From Gammaproteobacteria bacterium (lineage in GTDB: Bacteria; Pseudomonadota; Gammaproteobacteria; Pseudomonadales; Pseudohongiellaceae): 64,000 nt of DNA. The position numbers were made by a program, and so were the translations under genes. The notes below the pieces were generated by a model that was not told where the DNA came from, did not search any database, and worked only from the letters and a program-made list of their open reading frames with translations. Positions within the stretch are counted from its first letter, which is position 1; every line of letters starts with the position of its first letter. Shown one piece after another: positions 49,648-58,705 of the stretch. The stretch covers positions 1-64,000 of the forward strand of contig JAFMKB010000001.1 of assembly GCA_017853205.1 (NCBI GenBank). Direction: 5' to 3'.

Positions 49648-51204
49648 ATGACTGAGCCCCCCGAACAGCTAACCGACCAGAATACGAAGCCGACGAAACG
49701 CGCTGCAGGCGAACCTGGTGAGGCCAACGCCAAAACAGCCACGCTGAGCGAGGCGACTGTTTCGCAAGCACTCTTGCCGGTTGCAGCGCTCGTGCTGATG
49801 CTATCCCTGTCGGTCTATTTATTCGGGGAAGACGCAAGCTATGGGCCAAATCAGATCGCACTCTGCATCGGCGCCGCCCTTGCAGCAGCTATCGGCTGGC
49901 GTAACGGACTAAGCTGGGAGGATACCGAAGACGCCATCGTTGCTGGTATAACTATCTCACTCAAACCTATCCTCATTTTGTTTAGCGTAGGCGTATTGAT
50001 CGGCACCTGGATTCTATCCGGCACAGTGCCGACCATGATCTATTACAGCCTCCTCATACTTGTTCCGTCTATCTTTTACGCCGCCAGCTGCCTGATTTGC
50101 GGACTCATCGCTCTGAGCATCGGCAGCTCGTGGACTGTCGCCGGTACCGTCGGCATTGCGCTAATTGGCGCTGCCGCCGGCCTCGGTCTGTCGCTCGAAA
50201 TTACTGCAGGCGCCATCATTTCCGGCGCTTATTTCGGCGACAAAATGTCGCCCCTATCAGAGACAACAAACCTCGCGCCGGCGGTTGCAGGAACGGATCT
50301 GTTTAGTCACATCGGCCATATGGTTTGGACAACTATACCCAGCATCGTTATCGCGCTACTGCTTTATCTTGTGCTCGGACTCAATATCGATACGAGCGCG
50401 AGCGCCGACGATCTCGCAATCACGATGAGGCTAATCCAAGACAATTTCACCATCAATCCGCTGATGCTAATACCAGTGGCTACCCTGCTCTTCATGGCAA
50501 ACAAACGCCTCCCCCCAATACCTACCATTCTCGCAGGCGCCCTTATCGCAATCGGGTTAGCTCTCGTTTTCCAGCAGCCCGCTCTGGCCGCAATGTCGGG
50601 TGATTCATCATCGTTGACGCTCGGCATTATCAAAGGCATTTGGCAAACGCTTTTCGATGGCTTCGTTCTCGACAGTGGCAATACAACGCTTGATGATTTA
50701 ATGACACGCGGCGGCATGAGTTCGATGCTCAACACAGTTTGGCTTATTTTATGTGCTATGGTTTTTGGCGCGGCGATGGATTTCAGTGGGCTGCTGCGCT
50801 GCCTCGTGGCCTATGCGCTTTCATTCGTCCACAGTACGGGAAGCCTGATTGCGACAACCATCGCAACCTGTATTGGCGCTAATATCATCACCTCAGACCA
50901 ATACATCGCTATCGTATTACCTGGCAGGATGTATAAGCAGGAATACGCGAATCGCAATCTTGACCCGAAAAACCTCTCTAGAACGCTAGAGGATGCAGCG
51001 ACCATGACTTCGCCTCTGATCCCATGGAATACCTGTGGAGCCTATATGGCGGGAACGCTCGGGGTAGCGACTTTCGCCTATCTCCCCTATTGTTTCTTTA
51101 ACTTGATATGCCCCGTCGTCGCTGTTATCTACGGCTTCTTAAGCTTTAAAATAACTCTGCTCGATGAACACGGCAATGAGACCCACGTGCCGTCGAAAGC
51201 CTAG
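49648..51204 (+). CDS. nhaC: Na+/H+ antiporter, NhaC family
   Basis: 518-aa inner-membrane antiporter with about 12 hydrophobic segments. NhaC motifs include GTWILSGTVPTMIYY, GAIISGAYFGDKMSPLSETT (the conserved D/S/T stretch, near 190-215) and, late, SDQYIAIVLPGRMYK with LSRTLEDAATMTSPLIPWNT. The first 40 residues are a soluble, charged tail. Na+ export for proton uptake suits a marine or alkaline habitat, in line with the Na+-coupled NSS transporter elsewhere in the window. It stands alone between divergent proA and the convergent GIY-YIG gene. Confidence 0.93.
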   Translation: MTEPPEQLTDQNTKPTKRAAGEPGEANAKTATLSEATVSQALLPVAALVLMLSLSVYLFGEDASYGPNQIALCIGAALAAAIGWRNGLSWEDTEDAIVAGITISLKPILILFSVGVLIGTWILSGTVPTMIYYSLLILVPSIFYAASCLICGLIALSIGSSWTVAGTVGIALIGAAAGLGLSLEITAGAIISGAYFGDKMSPLSETTNLAPAVAGTDLFSHIGHMVWTTIPSIVIALLLYLVLGLNIDTSASADDLAITMRLIQDNFTINPLMLIPVATLLFMANKRLPPIPTILAGALIAIGLALVFQQPALAAMSGDSSSLTLGIIKGIWQTLFDGFVLDSGNTTLDDLMTRGGMSSMLNTVWLILCAMVFGAAMDFSGLLRCLVAYALSFVHSTGSLIATTIATCIGANIITSDQYIAIVLPGRMYKQEYANRNLDPKNLSRTLEDAATMTSPLIPWNTCGAYMAGTLGVATFAYLPYCFFNLICPVVAVIYGFLSFKITLLDEHGNETHVPSKA

Positions 51205-51248
51205 TACGATAGGCTGTCGAAAAACCAGTCCGCAGCCGCGACCCACCC

Positions 51249-51611
51249 TCAGTTTGATGCAATGTTGAGAAACGCGAGGAGCTCGTCACGCGACAGTCCA
51301 CTCTTGATCAACGACTCCTTTGCCGGTTTCGTCAATTTCTTCACCCGGTGCTCTGCCTGCGAGGCAAGCGAACGCGAGCCGAGAACCAGTGAGTACTCTA
51401 TCGCTACAAGCGACTTTCCCCGCAGCGAACGAGAACCGCGACCTGCCTTGTGCTCATTGAAACGGCGCTCAACATCGGTACTAATACCTGTGTAAATGCC
51501 TCCGTCTTCGCGACGCAAAAGATAGAGACTCCAGCAAGGGTTGGCTTTTTGGGGCGCGCTACCAGCTTCTTCCTCGACCACTTTTTTAGCCTTTACCGAT
51601 GTGGCTTGCAT
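51249..51611 (-). CDS. GIY-YIG endonuclease-like protein (YhbQ/UPF0213 type)
   Basis: The GIY-YIG domain covers most of the protein: WSLYLLRREDGGIYTGIS, DVERRFNEHKAGRG and an ALLGSRSLASQAEHRVK-like end. It belongs to the short bacterial family of YhbQ (about 100 aa). A polar N-terminal extension of 20-30 residues precedes the domain. Start options are ATG 51611 and GTG 51632; neither has a clear ribosome site. It lies 25 bp after the metallo-beta-lactamase gene. Role unknown; a DNA-repair or DNA-metabolism nuclease is plausible. Confidence 0.83.
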   Translation of the reverse strand: MQATSVKAKKVVEEEAGSAPQKANPCWSLYLLRREDGGIYTGISTDVERRFNEHKAGRGSRSLRGKSLVAIEYSLVLGSRSLASQAEHRVKKLTKPAKESLIKSGLSRDELLAFLNIASN

Positions 51612-51636
51612 TGATTCTGTAGCGCTATTCACTTGA

Positions 51637-52491
51637 CTAAAGTACTCGCCAATGAGATTCGTCGAACTGAGCCTTGCCCTCTTTCGCAAGCTTAATCAGA
51701 TGCGCCCTCATGGTTCGCTTCGCCCATGGCAGTAGATGCTCTCCCACGTCATCATAAGCGCTTATAACAAGTTCATCATCGGTACATGGCGCCAGAAGTC
51801 GCAGACGGTCGAAAATTTTTGCTTCGCGCTTGAGGCGATGCGCGATTAGTTTCTCGATTTCCGCAAAAGGTGCACGCATAACCTCCCCATGCGCTGGCGC
51901 AAGTGAGATGAGAGGTAGCGACAGCAGGCGCTCGAGAGACGAGAGATATTCGCTCATATCGCCGTCTGGCGGCAGGATCACGGGCGTTGTTCCTTGCAGC
52001 ACATGGTCTCCGGTGAACAAAAGCCCCTCTTCTTTAAGCAGAAAGCACAGATGATTCGAGACATGACCGGGGGTATGAATCATTTGCAGCGAATAGCAAC
52101 CCACTGAGTCCTGACATTCGATTATGTCACCGTCGACACAGGCGATATCCGAGACGAAGCTATGATCCTGACCTGGCGCCTGCGGTGCATTCAGACCGAT
52201 TAATGTCGCGCCGGTATGTTTGGCGAGCGCGAGCGCGCCAGGGGAATGATCACCATGGGTATGGGTAACCAAAATGTTCACAAGACTCGAGTCACCTATC
52301 GCAGCCAAAAAATTGTTAAACTGCTCCGCATCGATTGGTCCTGGGTCGATTAGCGTGAGTTTGTCCGTTCCGATAAGGTAGGTATTGGTTCCCGGCCCGG
52401 TCATGGGCCCAGGGTTCAACCCGAGAACTCGGCGCACGCGCACCGCTTCGGTCTCAATCTCGACAGGCACACCCGGTTGTAAAAGACTCAC
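51637..52491 (-). CDS. Metallo-beta-lactamase fold hydrolase (LACTB2-like)
   Basis: 284 aa. The fold's zinc motif THTHGDHSPGAL (HxHxDH, about 77-88) is intact, followed by HTPGHVSNHLCF, GDHVLQG and PAHGEVM, which supply the remaining ligands. N-terminal NPGPMTGPGTNTYLIG and a C-terminal winged-helix-like region (about 215-284, ending WRVL) match the LACTB2/glyoxalase II-like group, some of which are endoribonucleases. The substrate is unknown. It is divergent from serA and next to a GIY-YIG gene. Confidence 0.87.
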   Translation of the reverse strand: MSLLQPGVPVEIETEAVRVRRVLGLNPGPMTGPGTNTYLIGTDKLTLIDPGPIDAEQFNNFLAAIGDSSLVNILVTHTHGDHSPGALALAKHTGATLIGLNAPQAPGQDHSFVSDIACVDGDIIECQDSVGCYSLQMIHTPGHVSNHLCFLLKEEGLLFTGDHVLQGTTPVILPPDGDMSEYLSSLERLLSLPLISLAPAHGEVMRAPFAEIEKLIAHRLKREAKIFDRLRLLAPCTDDELVISAYDDVGEHLLPWAKRTMRAHLIKLAKEGKAQFDESHWRVL

Positions 52492-52714
52492 CTACTTATC
52501 TCCTGTTGTGCGTTTATGCGTTGTATCAAAAATTCTTGCAACACCTGTTATCTGTCATCGAATACTAGCGCGAACTGGGCCACCGCCCCAACCTGCCATG
52601 ATCAACAATCAGTTACCGTCTGCGTATGGAGTTCGATCGTGTTTCGCTTCATAATCCGTTGCTACTCAAAATGGCGCGAATTTGGGCGCCGGCTAGCAAA
52701 AAATAGGGAAGCAC

Positions 52715-53893
52715 ATGTACACGATAAAAACCTATAACCAAATCTCGAACCGCGGCCTCAGCCGCTTCCCTACCAGTGAATACACTGTCTCTGGAGAGGC
52801 TACAGAGGCCGACGCGATAATGCTGCGCAGCCATAAGCTATCGATGGATGAGGTGGGCAGCTCGCGCGCCGTGGCAAGAGCCGGCGCAGGCACCAACAAT
52901 GTTCCCGTAGCGGAATGTACAGAGCGAGGGGTCGTTGTCTTTAATACACCGGGCGCCAATGCTAACGCTGTAAAGGAATTAGTGCTTTGCGGCCTCCTGC
53001 TCGCCTCACGCGGCATCATCCCGGGCATCGCTTTCGCCGAGTCACAGGCGCACCTGAGTGATCATGGTGAGCTTTCGAAACTAATGGAGCAAGAGAAGAA
53101 GCGCTTTGCGGGCAGCGAGATCGCGGGCAAAACACTGGGCGTAGTTGGTCTCGGCGCGATCGGTTCGCTTGTAGCCGAGATGGCAATAGGCCTTGGCATG
53201 AAGGTTAATGGTTTCGATCCGGCACTTTCAGTCGAGGCTGCTTGGCGCCTGCCGAGCAAAGTTAAACGCATAGAGAGTCTCAGCGCGCTAGTTGCGAACT
53301 CAGACTTCATTACACTCCATTTGCCGGCAATTGACGCCACGCGCGGGCTCATTAACGATGAACTTTTCGATGCGATGCGCCCCGGTACTTGCCTAATCAA
53401 CTTCGCTCGCGATGAAATAGTCGACGCCGCTGCACTCCTTAGAGCACTTAACGCCAACAAGTTAAGGCGCTATGTCTGCGACTTCCCACGCCGTGAATTG
53501 ATGGGACGTGACGAAGTTATTGCGATGCCGCATATCGGCGCAAGCACGCAAGAGGCCGAAGAAAACTGTGCCATTATGGCGGCAGATCAGCTGATGGATT
53601 TTCTCGAGAACGGGCACATACGTAACTCGGTGAATTTTCCAACACTCACACTCGACAGAGCCGAAGGCGCTGCGCGCGGCACACGCCTAGCTATAAGCAA
53701 TCGCAATGTGCCCAAGATGCTTGGGCAGATTCTCGCCGTGCTCGCCGATCAAAATATCAACGTATTAGATATGATTAATAAAAGTCGTGACGAAATCGCC
53801 TACAACCTTATCGATCTTGAGAGTGAGCCTTCGGCGGATTCACTGGCTGCGATTGCAGCAATAGATAATGTCATCAAGGTCACGCTGATTTAG
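52715..53893 (+). CDS. serA: D-3-phosphoglycerate dehydrogenase
   Basis: NAD+-dependent first step of serine synthesis, 392 aa. Nucleotide-binding GVVGLGAIGSLVAEMAIGLG (about 145-165), with active-site arginine in LINFARDEIVD (ARD in place of the common ARG), glutamate in the GRDE region and histidine in MPHIGAST. A C-terminal ACT domain (about 325-392) suggests serine feedback control. AGGGAA precedes the ATG by four bases. The ARD variant and the region around DFPRRELMGRDE differ from E. coli SerA and resemble a family more common in Firmicutes and Bacteroidetes (recalled, untested). It leads serA-serC-dinB-greB. Confidence 0.93.
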   Translation: MYTIKTYNQISNRGLSRFPTSEYTVSGEATEADAIMLRSHKLSMDEVGSSRAVARAGAGTNNVPVAECTERGVVVFNTPGANANAVKELVLCGLLLASRGIIPGIAFAESQAHLSDHGELSKLMEQEKKRFAGSEIAGKTLGVVGLGAIGSLVAEMAIGLGMKVNGFDPALSVEAAWRLPSKVKRIESLSALVANSDFITLHLPAIDATRGLINDELFDAMRPGTCLINFARDEIVDAAALLRALNANKLRRYVCDFPRRELMGRDEVIAMPHIGASTQEAEENCAIMAADQLMDFLENGHIRNSVNFPTLTLDRAEGAARGTRLAISNRNVPKMLGQILAVLADQNINVLDMINKSRDEIAYNLIDLESEPSADSLAAIAAIDNVIKVTLI

Positions 53894-53936
53894 CGCATAA
53901 AAAATAAACTACAAAGTAACTTTCTGGGAAAACGCT

Positions 53937-55025
53937 ATGACACAGGTTTACAATTTTGGTGCCGGCCCCGCAATGCTGCCTGCAGAGGTGATGAAAAAAG
54001 CACAGGCTGAGTTTCTCGATTATCAGGGCATGGGCGCTGGTGTCATTGAAATCAGCCATCGCTCGGCAGAGTTCGATGCCGTGCTTAACCGCTGTGATGA
54101 ACTCCTCAAGGAGCTTGCCGGCATACCCGATAATTACAAGATTCTCTATGTCCACGGCGGCGCTCAGATGCAGTTTAGCGCGGTGCCTTTGAACCTGCTT
54201 GGATTGAGTCCCACTAGATCGGCCAGCTATATCGAGACTGGGACTTGGGGCGTCAAGGCCCGCAAAGAAGCTGCTCGATATGGCAACGCGACAACAGCTG
54301 CGAGTAGCGCCGACACCGGCTTTGACCGCATTCCAGAGTTCGATGTTGCAAGCTTACCCAAAGATACAGCGTACCTGCACATCACTAGCAACAATACGCT
54401 CTACGGCACACGCTGGCATAGCTTCCCGCAAACCGGCTCGATACCGCTTGTGGCCGATATGACATCTGAATTTTTGTCGCGAAAAATCGATATCAGCCAG
54501 TTCGGTATTATTTTCGCTGGCTTGCAGAAAAACCTTGGGCCTGCAGGCCTCGCGCTTGTCATCGTACGCGAAGATCTTTTAGGTCATGCACTCGAAGAAA
54601 CGCCGTCGCTGCTCGACTACAGTGTGTATGCCGGCAGCCACTCACTAGCGAACACAAACAATACGTTTGCCATCTATATGATGGGGCTCGTGCTTGAGTG
54701 GGTAAAAGAACAAGGTGGGGTTGCTAAACTCGAAGCTCAGAATGAGGCGAAAGCGAAGACGCTCTACGATGTTATCGATGCGAGCAATTTTTATATTGGA
54801 GTCGCTGACCCGGCACATCGCTCAATCATGAACGTGACATTTAATCTCGCTAAACCGGAACTGCTCGATGTGTTCGTCGATCAAGCTCTGCAAGAAGGAC
54901 TGTACGCGCTTAAAGGCCACAGAGACGTTGGTGGCGCGCGCGCGTCAATCTATAACGCGATGCCAATGGCTGGGTGCGAAGCACTCGCCTCCTTCATGCG
55001 CAAATTCGAGAGCGAAAACGCCTAG
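53937..55025 (+). CDS. serC: Phosphoserine aminotransferase
   Basis: PLP enzyme of the second serine step, also used for pyridoxal synthesis. 362 aa. N-terminal NFGAGPAMLP, the HGGAQMQFSAVP phosphate-binding stretch, the PLP lysine in FAGLQKNLGPAGLA (about 197) and GHRDVGGARASIYNAMP near the end are family-typical. It begins 43 bp after serA. The neighbour dinB starts 11 bp after its stop, without its own visible ribosome site. Confidence 0.96.
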   Translation: MTQVYNFGAGPAMLPAEVMKKAQAEFLDYQGMGAGVIEISHRSAEFDAVLNRCDELLKELAGIPDNYKILYVHGGAQMQFSAVPLNLLGLSPTRSASYIETGTWGVKARKEAARYGNATTAASSADTGFDRIPEFDVASLPKDTAYLHITSNNTLYGTRWHSFPQTGSIPLVADMTSEFLSRKIDISQFGIIFAGLQKNLGPAGLALVIVREDLLGHALEETPSLLDYSVYAGSHSLANTNNTFAIYMMGLVLEWVKEQGGVAKLEAQNEAKAKTLYDVIDASNFYIGVADPAHRSIMNVTFNLAKPELLDVFVDQALQEGLYALKGHRDVGGARASIYNAMPMAGCEALASFMRKFESENA

Positions 55026-55036
55026 GCTGTTAACCG

Positions 55037-56203
55037 ATGGAGCAAAAGAGCGTTGCATTAGGCACGCAGAAACAGACGCGACAACGGAAAATAATTCATT
55101 GCGACTGCGACTGTTTTTACGCCTCCATCGAAATGCGAGATAACCCTGCCCTGCGTGGCAAGCCCATAGCCGTCGGCGGCTCTCCGGAACGCCGCGGCGT
55201 GGTGGCAACTTGCAATTACGAAGCGCGTAAATTCGGTATACATTCGGCAATGGCGTCGGCGACTGCTCGGCGTCTTTGTCCTGACCTAATTATCATTCGG
55301 ACCGATATGGAGAAGTATCGCCTCGCTTCATCCCAAATTCATGCAATCTTTCAACGCTATACCGATCTCATAGAACCACTCTCGTTAGACGAAGCCTACT
55401 TAGACGTCAGTGGGTGCGATGAGTTTAGGGGCAGCGCAATAAGAATAGCCGAAGCCATACGAAACGAGGTACGAGAGACCGTAGGGATAACTATTTCAGC
55501 AGGCATCGCTCCTAACAAGTTTCTTGCAAAAATAGCTAGCGACTGGAACAAACCAGATGGGCAGTTCGCAGTGCTGCCCAATGAGGTAGAGAATTTCGTC
55601 GCCAAACTCGCTGTCAACAAGCTCCATGGCGTCGGTAAAGTTACGGCAGCCAAAATGCATAAACTCAATCTAAAAACCTGCAAAGATTTGCAAAATTTCG
55701 GCGCGGATGCCTTAACCGAGCATTTTGGTAGTTTTGGAGAACGACTTTTCCAGCTGAGTAAAGGTATAGACAACCGACCGGTATCGACCGATCGTATTCG
55801 CAAGTCTGTTAGCGTCGAAAATACCTTCGATACCGACCTTCCCGATATCAACAGCTGTCGGGAAGCGATGTTAAAGCTTCTCCCGAAACTACATAAACGT
55901 CTAGGTAGATTGGATAAAGAGTATTCAATTAAGAAACAGTTCGTGAAATTGAAATTCCATGATTTCGTCACAACTACCGTGGAGATGCTTTCTGAAGACA
56001 CTGACATAAACAATTATCTCGCATTATGTGAGCAAGGTTTCGCACGCGGAGAGCGGCCCGTACGTTTAATAGGCGTAGGCGTACGCGTCGAACCACTGAT
56101 CGACAGCAACGCGATAACATCGGGCAACCAGTTGAGCCTACTGCCTGAGCTATCCGAGTTTCCGGAGCAGGCAAAACGGACAGAGCACGAGAAAAATTCA
56201 TGA
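55037..56203 (+). CDS. dinB: DNA polymerase IV
   Basis: Y-family translesion polymerase, 388 aa (E. coli 351). DCDCFYASIEM gives the first catalytic aspartates, and SLDEAYLDVSG holds the second acidic pair (D and E). The helix-hairpin-helix region and little finger follow. A beta-clamp motif QLSLL lies near the C-terminus (about 369-373). No LexA-type box is visible between serC and dinB, and dinB appears to be read through from serC. It overlaps greB by four bases (ATGA). The steric-gate residue follows DCFYA and is aromatic. Confidence 0.94.
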   Translation: MEQKSVALGTQKQTRQRKIIHCDCDCFYASIEMRDNPALRGKPIAVGGSPERRGVVATCNYEARKFGIHSAMASATARRLCPDLIIIRTDMEKYRLASSQIHAIFQRYTDLIEPLSLDEAYLDVSGCDEFRGSAIRIAEAIRNEVRETVGITISAGIAPNKFLAKIASDWNKPDGQFAVLPNEVENFVAKLAVNKLHGVGKVTAAKMHKLNLKTCKDLQNFGADALTEHFGSFGERLFQLSKGIDNRPVSTDRIRKSVSVENTFDTDLPDINSCREAMLKLLPKLHKRLGRLDKEYSIKKQFVKLKFHDFVTTTVEMLSEDTDINNYLALCEQGFARGERPVRLIGVGVRVEPLIDSNAITSGNQLSLLPELSEFPEQAKRTEHEKNS

Positions 56204-56715
56204 GCAGATACCGCCCACCACAGAAGCAGAGCTCAAACTACATTACTGCAGAGGGGCGACAGCGCCTAAAAAATGAGGTGTACCAGCTCTGGAAAGTGGA
56301 ACGCCCTATAGTCACGCAGGCTGTTTCCGAGGCTGCCGCGCAGGGAGATCGCTCCGAGAATGCTGACTATATCTACGGCAAGCGACGCCTAAGAGAGATC
56401 GATAGTCGCGTGCGCTACTTAAGTAAGCGCTTAGAAAACTTTATAGTTGTTGACCGACCGCCTGATGACCCTAGCCGCGTATTTTTCGCCGCCTTTGTTC
56501 GTGTCGAATTTGAAGATAGCGCAGGCGAAGTAAAGCAAGCGCGCTACCGCATTGTAGGCGCAGACGAGTTAGATCCGTCGCTCGGCTATATAAGCGTGGA
56601 CTCTCCACTCGCGCGAGCATTAATCGGCAAACGCGTCGATGATGAAATCAGCGTCTCCACCCCCACGGGAGTCATTGAATATTCCATCATCGACATTGAG
56701 TATGCAGAAAGCTAG
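56200..56715 (+). CDS. greB: Transcription elongation factor GreB
   Basis: Rescues backtracked RNA polymerase by stimulating transcript cleavage. 171 aa. N-terminal coiled coil with ITAEGRQRLKNEVYQL and the tip acidic residues near GDRSENADYIYGKRRLREID, a GreB-type run that separates it from GreA, and a C-terminal FKBP-like domain with VGADELDPSLGYISVDSPLARALIG. Length slightly exceeds E. coli GreB (158). It overlaps dinB by four bases. Confidence 0.93.
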   Translation: MSRYRPPQKQSSNYITAEGRQRLKNEVYQLWKVERPIVTQAVSEAAAQGDRSENADYIYGKRRLREIDSRVRYLSKRLENFIVVDRPPDDPSRVFFAAFVRVEFEDSAGEVKQARYRIVGADELDPSLGYISVDSPLARALIGKRVDDEISVSTPTGVIEYSIIDIEYAES

Positions 56716-56787
56716 GCTAAGCTTCGCGACTATCGCGTGATCTTCTTTGTTCAGATCTAACAGTGACAGCCCTAGGGAGTTTCGACG

Positions 56788-57777
56788 ATGACAACAGTCA
56801 CTCTGCTTGCCCTACCTGGCGCATTTGGCTCAGCACTGACAATTCCCCTAGAGATGATCTCCGCAGCGCGCGACATCGCTCGCTCGCGACGCCACCCTAG
56901 CGCTAACTTGCGCATTACAATCGCTAGCAACGGGCTCAGCTCTGTCGATCTGATGGGTGGCATGCGCCTGCAATGCGAAGCTAAGCTTCCCACCCTTTCC
57001 CCAACTTCTAAATCTGACATCGTCTTCGTGCCAGGATTTTGGGGCAACCCTCGCGCTATGTTGGCCAAGAACGAGGGGGTAGTTTCGTGGTTAGCTGAGC
57101 AGCAGCCGCCGATAATCTGTGCAATCACAACAGGGAGCTACTTCGTAGCCGAGGCAGGGTTGCTAGACGACTGTGATGCAACCACGCACTGGCGTTTCTT
57201 CGACGATTTCGAGGCCCGCTACCCCAGCCTAAATTTGCAGCGCAATCGATTCATTACACGTTCGGCGAATCGTTACTGTACCGGCAGCGTCGATGCTGTG
57301 CGCGATGTCGTGCTGCACCTAGTTGCTCATTTATTCGATAGGGATATAGCCACCGAAATAGCTCGCCATTTCACACATGAGATAGGCCCCTCCCTGCAGT
57401 CAGCACTCCTTGCAGCTTCGCCCCAAGACAGTCATCACGACGAAACTATTGCCTTGGTTCAGACGTGGATTCATGAGAATTACGATCAGCAAATCACTAA
57501 CGACGTGATCGCCAATCTTGCTGGCATGAGTATCAGAAATCTCGCGAGACGATTCAAAAAAGCTACTCGTACCACGCCATCCGCTTATTTAAGAAATACC
57601 CGTTTGGAAGAGGCAAGAGCGCTTCTTCGAGACAGCGATGCAAGCATAATCGAGATTGGGGATCTCGTTGGCTACCGAGACACAAGTCACTTCATCGACG
57701 CATTTAAAAAGCACACAAAATCAACACCTGGCGAATACCGTCGACTCGTTCGCGCGAAAGTGTTTGCCGCTGACTAA
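56788..57777 (+). CDS. GlxA-type AraC-family transcriptional regulator
   Basis: 329 aa with two parts. The N-terminal DJ-1/PfpI amidotransferase-like domain (about 1-190) has the nucleophile-elbow position filled by TTGSY, with no obvious catalytic cysteine in the usual place, as in GlxA regulators. The C-terminal AraC domain holds two helix-turn-helix motifs (about 230-325, LAGMSIRNLARRFKKATRTT and GDLVGYRDTSHFIDAFKKHT). The ligand is unknown. AGGGAG lies before the ATG. It stands alone, 72 bp after greB, so target genes cannot be deduced. Confidence 0.88.
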   Translation: MTTVTLLALPGAFGSALTIPLEMISAARDIARSRRHPSANLRITIASNGLSSVDLMGGMRLQCEAKLPTLSPTSKSDIVFVPGFWGNPRAMLAKNEGVVSWLAEQQPPIICAITTGSYFVAEAGLLDDCDATTHWRFFDDFEARYPSLNLQRNRFITRSANRYCTGSVDAVRDVVLHLVAHLFDRDIATEIARHFTHEIGPSLQSALLAASPQDSHHDETIALVQTWIHENYDQQITNDVIANLAGMSIRNLARRFKKATRTTPSAYLRNTRLEEARALLRDSDASIIEIGDLVGYRDTSHFIDAFKKHTKSTPGEYRRLVRAKVFAAD

Positions 57778-57823
57778 CTGTTGGATACAAATGTTCGACG
57801 ATGTCCGCACTATCAGCGATGCG

Positions 57824-58117
57824 TTACTTACTCGAACGCGCCTTTAATGCCTCGAGTTGCTCGGCAGTCGCCTCAGGCTGATGATTTTCTTTCCACTGCG
57901 AGTAGGGCATGCCATAGATTGCTTCACGTGATTGCTCAACAGTCATGGACAGGCCTCTCTCTTCAGCGGCAGCGAGATACCATTTGGACAGGCAATTTCG
58001 GCAGAAATTCGCGAGAATCATTAGATCGATATTCTGCACATCTTTGTTCGCATCAAGGTGAGCGAGGAGTCGTCGAAAAGCCGCAGCTTCGATCTCGGTT
58101 TTTTCTTGGTTGGTCAT
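57824..58117 (-). CDS. DUF1244 family protein
   Basis: 97 aa, mostly helical. The DUF1244 (PF06844) hallmarks CRNCLSKW, EAIYGMPYSQWK and AAFRRLLAHLDANKDVQNIDLM are present; the two cysteines may bind a metal or form a disulfide. Function unknown, common in proteobacteria. It stands between the convergent GlxA gene (46 bp) and the hpf gene. Its ribosome site is poor. Confidence 0.85.
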   Translation of the reverse strand: MTNQEKTEIEAAAFRRLLAHLDANKDVQNIDLMILANFCRNCLSKWYLAAAEERGLSMTVEQSREAIYGMPYSQWKENHQPEATAEQLEALKARSSK

Positions 58118-58204
58118 ATTGTCGCCTCGTAGTAAGAGTTAATTATTTCCCACCACATTATAAGGCGAGTTTATAGTCATTCAGAGACCTGAATAAAGAT
58201 AGCG

Positions 58205-58250
58205 AAAAACAAAAAGCACGCATCGCTTACGTTCTAAGCGACACGTGCTT
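58205..58250 (-). terminator. Intrinsic terminator of hpf
   Basis: On the minus strand, about 20 bp after the hpf stop, AAGCACG (58244-58250 read as its complement) pairs with CGTGCTT across an inner TCGCTTA/TAAGCGA stem, with a two-base CA internal mismatch on each side. The arms are 58214-58220 and 58244-58250. The stem is followed by TTTTTGTTTTT (58205-58215). This is the clearest rho-independent terminator in the window. Confidence 0.85.
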
Positions 58251-58270
58251 CGATGTTACTCGTTAATTAA

Positions 58271-58705
58271 TTAAGCAACGGCATATTCGCCGGCCACGTC
58301 ACGCGCTTCATCATCGACGGCGGAGCTCTCGATAACTGACTCTCCTACCAACTCTGCGGCGCTTAATTCGTGTATGGGCGTCGCTCTGTGCTTTTTATCA
58401 ACAGAGCGCAGCTGCCGCTCCGCAACATTAAACGCGTCTCGTATAGCGACATAGAGGTCTTCATGGGACTGTTTGTCGTGCTGCTCTTGATTTACTCTCA
58501 CTTCTATTTGAGGCGTGTGTATTTCGATGCTAACAGAGTAAACCTTGCCCTTGTGATGATGGTTATGCGGGGAATCTAAGACAACACGCCCGTTAATAAT
58601 TTGGTCGCAGTAACGCGAAAGTTTCTCAATTCGTTTTGTAACCGCTTCGGTTAACGCGTCAGTTTGATCGATACTATGGAATACAATTTGGATGTCATTA
58701 GTCAT
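58271..58705 (-). CDS. hpf: Ribosome hibernation factor, HPF/RaiA (S30AE) family
   Basis: 144-aa cytoplasmic protein binding the 30S mRNA channel. The S30AE domain (about 1-100) has DIQIVFHSIDQTDALTEAV at the start and EIHTPQIEVRVNQE with DLYVAIRDAFNVAERQL. The last 45 residues form an acidic, serine-rich tail that is not the long-HPF dimerisation domain, so it is an intermediate form of about 95 plus 45. The ribosome site TAGGAG is strong. Clear terminator downstream, so monocistronic. Confidence 0.88.
   Translation of the reverse strand: MTNDIQIVFHSIDQTDALTEAVTKRIEKLSRYCDQIINGRVVLDSPHNHHHKGKVYSVSIEIHTPQIEVRVNQEQHDKQSHEDLYVAIRDAFNVAERQLRSVDKKHRATPIHELSAAELVGESVIESSAVDDEARDVAGEYAVA

Noticed and set aside
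55026-55036. SOS (LexA) box before dinB
   Set aside because: The gap has CTGTTAACCG but no downstream ACAG half-site.
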